Source: Akkermansia muciniphila
Lineage (GTDB): Bacteria; Verrucomicrobiota; Verrucomicrobiia; Verrucomicrobiales; Akkermansiaceae
DNA: 64,000 nt
NCBI GenBank assembly: GCA_945890645.1
Contig: CAMDCV010000002.1
Span: 62,001 to 126,000 of the forward strand
Direction: 5' to 3'
In this document: one piece after another, positions 62,282 through 64,000 of the stretch
Position numbering within the stretch: position 1 is the stretch's first letter
How the letters are laid out: each line of letters opens with the position of its first letter
Position numbers and translations under genes: made by a program
Notes under the pieces: model-generated
What the model was told of the DNA's origin: nothing
The model's database searches: none
Seen by the model: the letters and a program-made list of their open reading frames with translations, nothing else

Positions 62282-63394
62282 ATGCCAACAGCACCAACAG
62301 CAACAGTCGTATCCACCACCAACCATCCATGGCACATCACCCCCGCAGAACTGAACCAACGCATCAGCCACTGCGAGAACGATAACCGCAAGCTACTCGA
62401 ATGGGCCTATCGCATCAGCCACGAGCGCGATCTATCCCTATCGGAATTCGCCGATGCCGCTGGCATCAGCTCCAGCACCTTAGCCAAGATCATCGCTGGC
62501 ACCTACGTCAATCCACGCAACACATCTGAACGCTACGATCTCCCCACCAACATCAGCAGCGGCCTACGCAACTACCAAACCGGCATCATCTCACGCCTCC
62601 CCACCAACGTCACATTCGTTAGCACAGAGACCAGCCGCAAAGTGAACTTCAACTGCGATCTCGCTCGCGAGTCACGCACGCCGGTCTTCATGCAAGGTGC
62701 CAGCCACATCGGTAAAACCACAGCACTCGAAAAATACGCCGATGCTAACCCCACCAACACCTTCCTCATCACCGTCACCGCAGGCATGGGCGCGAAAGGC
62801 CTCGCCATGGCCATCGCAGAAGCCATGGGCCTCGCCACCGCAGGCAGCGTAGATGCACTCACACGCCGCATCCGCAAAGAACTCACCCGCGATCAACTCC
62901 TGATCATGGATGACTTCCACGTCCTCACCTTATCCGCCACCCCACGCGGATTCCTCAAGTGCATGGAGCTGCTCCGCGCCCTCTACGATGCTGACAAATG
63001 CGGTATGCTCTTCAGCACGACCGACCTGGATTTCGGTCGCATCACCAAGGAATACAAAACCGCGCTGCATCAGCTCCTACGTCGTGGCATCCACCGCCCC
63101 CACCTTGGCCTTGCCCCGCTCAAGCAAGATGTCAAAGCCATCCTCGCCGCCCACGGCCTGCCATGGCCTACCAAGAGCCTCCAGTGCGAAGCATACGGCA
63201 TGACCTACAAGCCCGCCACCATCATGCAGGACCTCGCCAAACAATCCGGCCTCAAGTCCATCACCGAGCGCCTGCGCTACGCCCTCAAGCTCTCCGCTCG
63301 CAACACCGAGTCCATCACCTGGCATCACGTCTGCCAAGCACAAGCCCTGGTCGCCTCAAACGACTCCATCCCCGACGACGACTGGAATGACTAA
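62282..63394 (+). CDS. MuB-like AAA+ target-selection ATPase
   Basis: 370 residues. HTH at about 52-76 (LSLSEFADAAGISSSTLAKIIAGTY). Walker A GASHIGKTTALEKYA at about 139-153, Walker B LLIMDDFHVL at about 206-215, sensor-like GMLFSTTDLDF near 241-251. MuB proteins coat target DNA, stimulate the transposase and give target immunity. Placed directly after the transposase, the canonical A-B order. The next gene overlaps its end by 8 bp. Confidence 0.85.
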   Translation: MPTAPTATVVSTTNHPWHITPAELNQRISHCENDNRKLLEWAYRISHERDLSLSEFADAAGISSSTLAKIIAGTYVNPRNTSERYDLPTNISSGLRNYQTGIISRLPTNVTFVSTETSRKVNFNCDLARESRTPVFMQGASHIGKTTALEKYADANPTNTFLITVTAGMGAKGLAMAIAEAMGLATAGSVDALTRRIRKELTRDQLLIMDDFHVLTLSATPRGFLKCMELLRALYDADKCGMLFSTTDLDFGRITKEYKTALHQLLRRGIHRPHLGLAPLKQDVKAILAAHGLPWPTKSLQCEAYGMTYKPATIMQDLAKQSGLKSITERLRYALKLSARNTESITWHHVCQAQALVASNDSIPDDDWND

Positions 63395-63857
63395 TCACGA
63401 AAAAATCCTCAAAGACTTGAGCATCAGCCAATCCACTGCCGACAGCATCGCCGGACGCATGGAACTCCCCACCATCGCCGTCGAGCTGCTGCTCGGCCAA
63501 CTCATCGCCAAGAAAGAAGTCGAATCCTTCTCACTCGGCACCACCAACCTCCTCGTCTACCGCCTCACCGCCGGAATTCCAACTTCAACCACCATGACCA
63601 TCCTCGTTCGCCAAACCTTTGATTCCTTCAAAGCCCGCATCATCACCAGCACTGGCAAGATTACATTCACAGCCAGTTGCACATCGGGAGAATTAGCCGC
63701 GGCCAAGGCCGTCGTCAAGAAAGCCTATGGTGCGCAGAAATCCGAAACCGTATTCGAAATCAAAGACCCCGCTGAACTCGAAAGACGTGGCATCAACAAA
63801 TACATGGCCAACCCCCAGCGCAAACAAATCTTCCACGTCTTCGGCTTCAAACACTGA
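63387..63857 (+). CDS. Early phage protein with winged-helix-like N-terminus
   Basis: 156 residues. Residues 1-60 (ILKDLSISQSTADSIAGRMELPTIAVELLLGQLIAKKEVESFSLGTTNLLVYRLT) look like a winged helix. The rest (MTILVRQTFDSFKARIITSTGKITFTASCTSGELAAAKAVVKKAYG) is alpha/beta and might be a separate domain. Overlaps the MuB-like gene by 8 bp, so translation is coupled. Not a recognised Mu gene. Confidence 0.5.
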   Translation: MTNHEKILKDLSISQSTADSIAGRMELPTIAVELLLGQLIAKKEVESFSLGTTNLLVYRLTAGIPTSTTMTILVRQTFDSFKARIITSTGKITFTASCTSGELAAAKAVVKKAYGAQKSETVFEIKDPAELERRGINKYMANPQRKQIFHVFGFKH

Positions 63858-63868
63858 TCACTGCTCAC
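63852..63868. repeat. CACTGATCACTGCTCAC repeat between early genes
   Basis: The reverse complement of GTGAGCAGTGATCAGTG (compare 26883-26899), at the junction of the 63387 and 63892 genes. The following ACTAACCACTATCCACTT echoes the AAGTGGTTAGTG of 26838. Confidence 0.75.
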
Positions 63869-63891
63869 TAACCACTATCCACTTACCCACC

Positions 63892-64000
63892 ATGCTCTCC
63901 ATACCCGAAACCCGCGAAGAACTCGAAGAACTCGCCGCCGCGCTCTCGCACATCGCCAACCTCGGCCCCCACTTCATCAGCTCCGAAGGGGCCGCCTACT
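63892..64000 (+). CDS. Early phage protein, N-terminus only
   Basis: Starts with MLSIPETREELEELAAALSHIANL, acidic and helical; the remainder lies beyond the window. Probably continues the early operon. No call possible. Confidence 0.45.
   Translation, partial: MLSIPETREELEELAAALSHIANLGPHFISSEGAAY

Larger units (their letters stand above)
34901..64000. mobile_element. Mu-like transposable prophage (right part of window; far end not included)
   Basis: Identified by a MuA-like transposase, a MuB-like ATPase, and Mu-type head genes (gp27-like, gp28 terminase, DUF935 portal, I protease, gp36, gpG-like). The left boundary, at 34898-34902, is inferred from the point where the RM-associated ATPase loses family similarity and a TG dinucleotide occurs. 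Structural genes point to this end and early genes point to the other, so the genome is divergent. No sheath protein is seen, suggesting a non-contractile tail. The window ends inside the early region. Confidence 0.85.

Overview
The window looks like a chromosome segment from a Verrucomicrobiota (PVC-superphylum) bacterium carrying most of a Mu-like transposable prophage. The clue to the host is the large secreted protein at 22.3-26.5 kb. It combines a DUF1080 domain, a PVC-type membrane-bound dehydrogenase propeller, HEAT-like repeats, a LamG domain and a CxxCH cytochrome, an architecture typical of Verrucomicrobia and Planctomycetes. Shine-Dalgarno sites are generally weak. The lineage is an inference from gene content; there is no rRNA in the window.

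Layout of the host part (1-34.9 kb). 0-2.5 kb: a minus-strand envelope operon (glycosyltransferase, ELM1-like protein, LpxL-like acyltransferase) joined by 4-bp start/stop overlaps. 2.6-12.3 kb: central metabolism (acetyl-CoA synthetase, DAHP synthase, glutamate synthase large subunit) with a coiled-coil protein and a membrane permease. 12.5-13.1 kb: a solitary contractile-injection/T4 gp19-type tail tube gene. 13.2-14.4 kb: purT. 14.5-22.3 kb: a five-gene MoxR-vWA-beta-propeller (bpX) ternary system bounded by 46-bp direct repeats copied from the 3' end of the adjacent dehydrogenase gene. 22.3-30.0 kb: a probable catabolic locus (PEP-hydrolase-like protein, UPF0261/Tm-1-like protein, Dabb protein, PVC dehydrogenase) facing an AraC regulator. 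30.3-34.9 kb: a type I restriction-modification operon (hsdM, rhuM, hsdS with 12-bp tandem repeats, then an ATPase gene that is cut off).

The prophage begins at about 34.90 kb inside the ATPase gene and runs past the window end, so at least 29.1 kb is present. It is divergent. Morphogenesis and lysis genes lie on the minus strand from 55.4 down to 35.0 kb: holin, M15 endolysin, gp26/27-like proteins, large terminase, DUF935 portal, I-type protease, decoration protein, capsid, gp36, minor head, gpG- and gp37-like proteins, tube, repeat-rich surface protein, SGNH esterase, Ig-like tail protein, tape-measure candidate and hub. Replication genes lie on the plus strand from 57.5 kb to the end: RHH regulator, small early genes, DUF3102 protein, MuA-like transposase and MuB-like ATPase. 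No contractile sheath gene is seen, so the virion is probably not Mu-like in its tail. A divergent pair of RHH regulators around an operator-like region at 57.4 kb is the best candidate for the early/late switch.

The most notable signals are the repeat-bounded ternary-system island, the orphan tail tube gene, the hsdS spacer repeats, the prophage/host junction with 22-bp-periodic end repeats, and short dispersed repeats shared by host and prophage intergenic regions.
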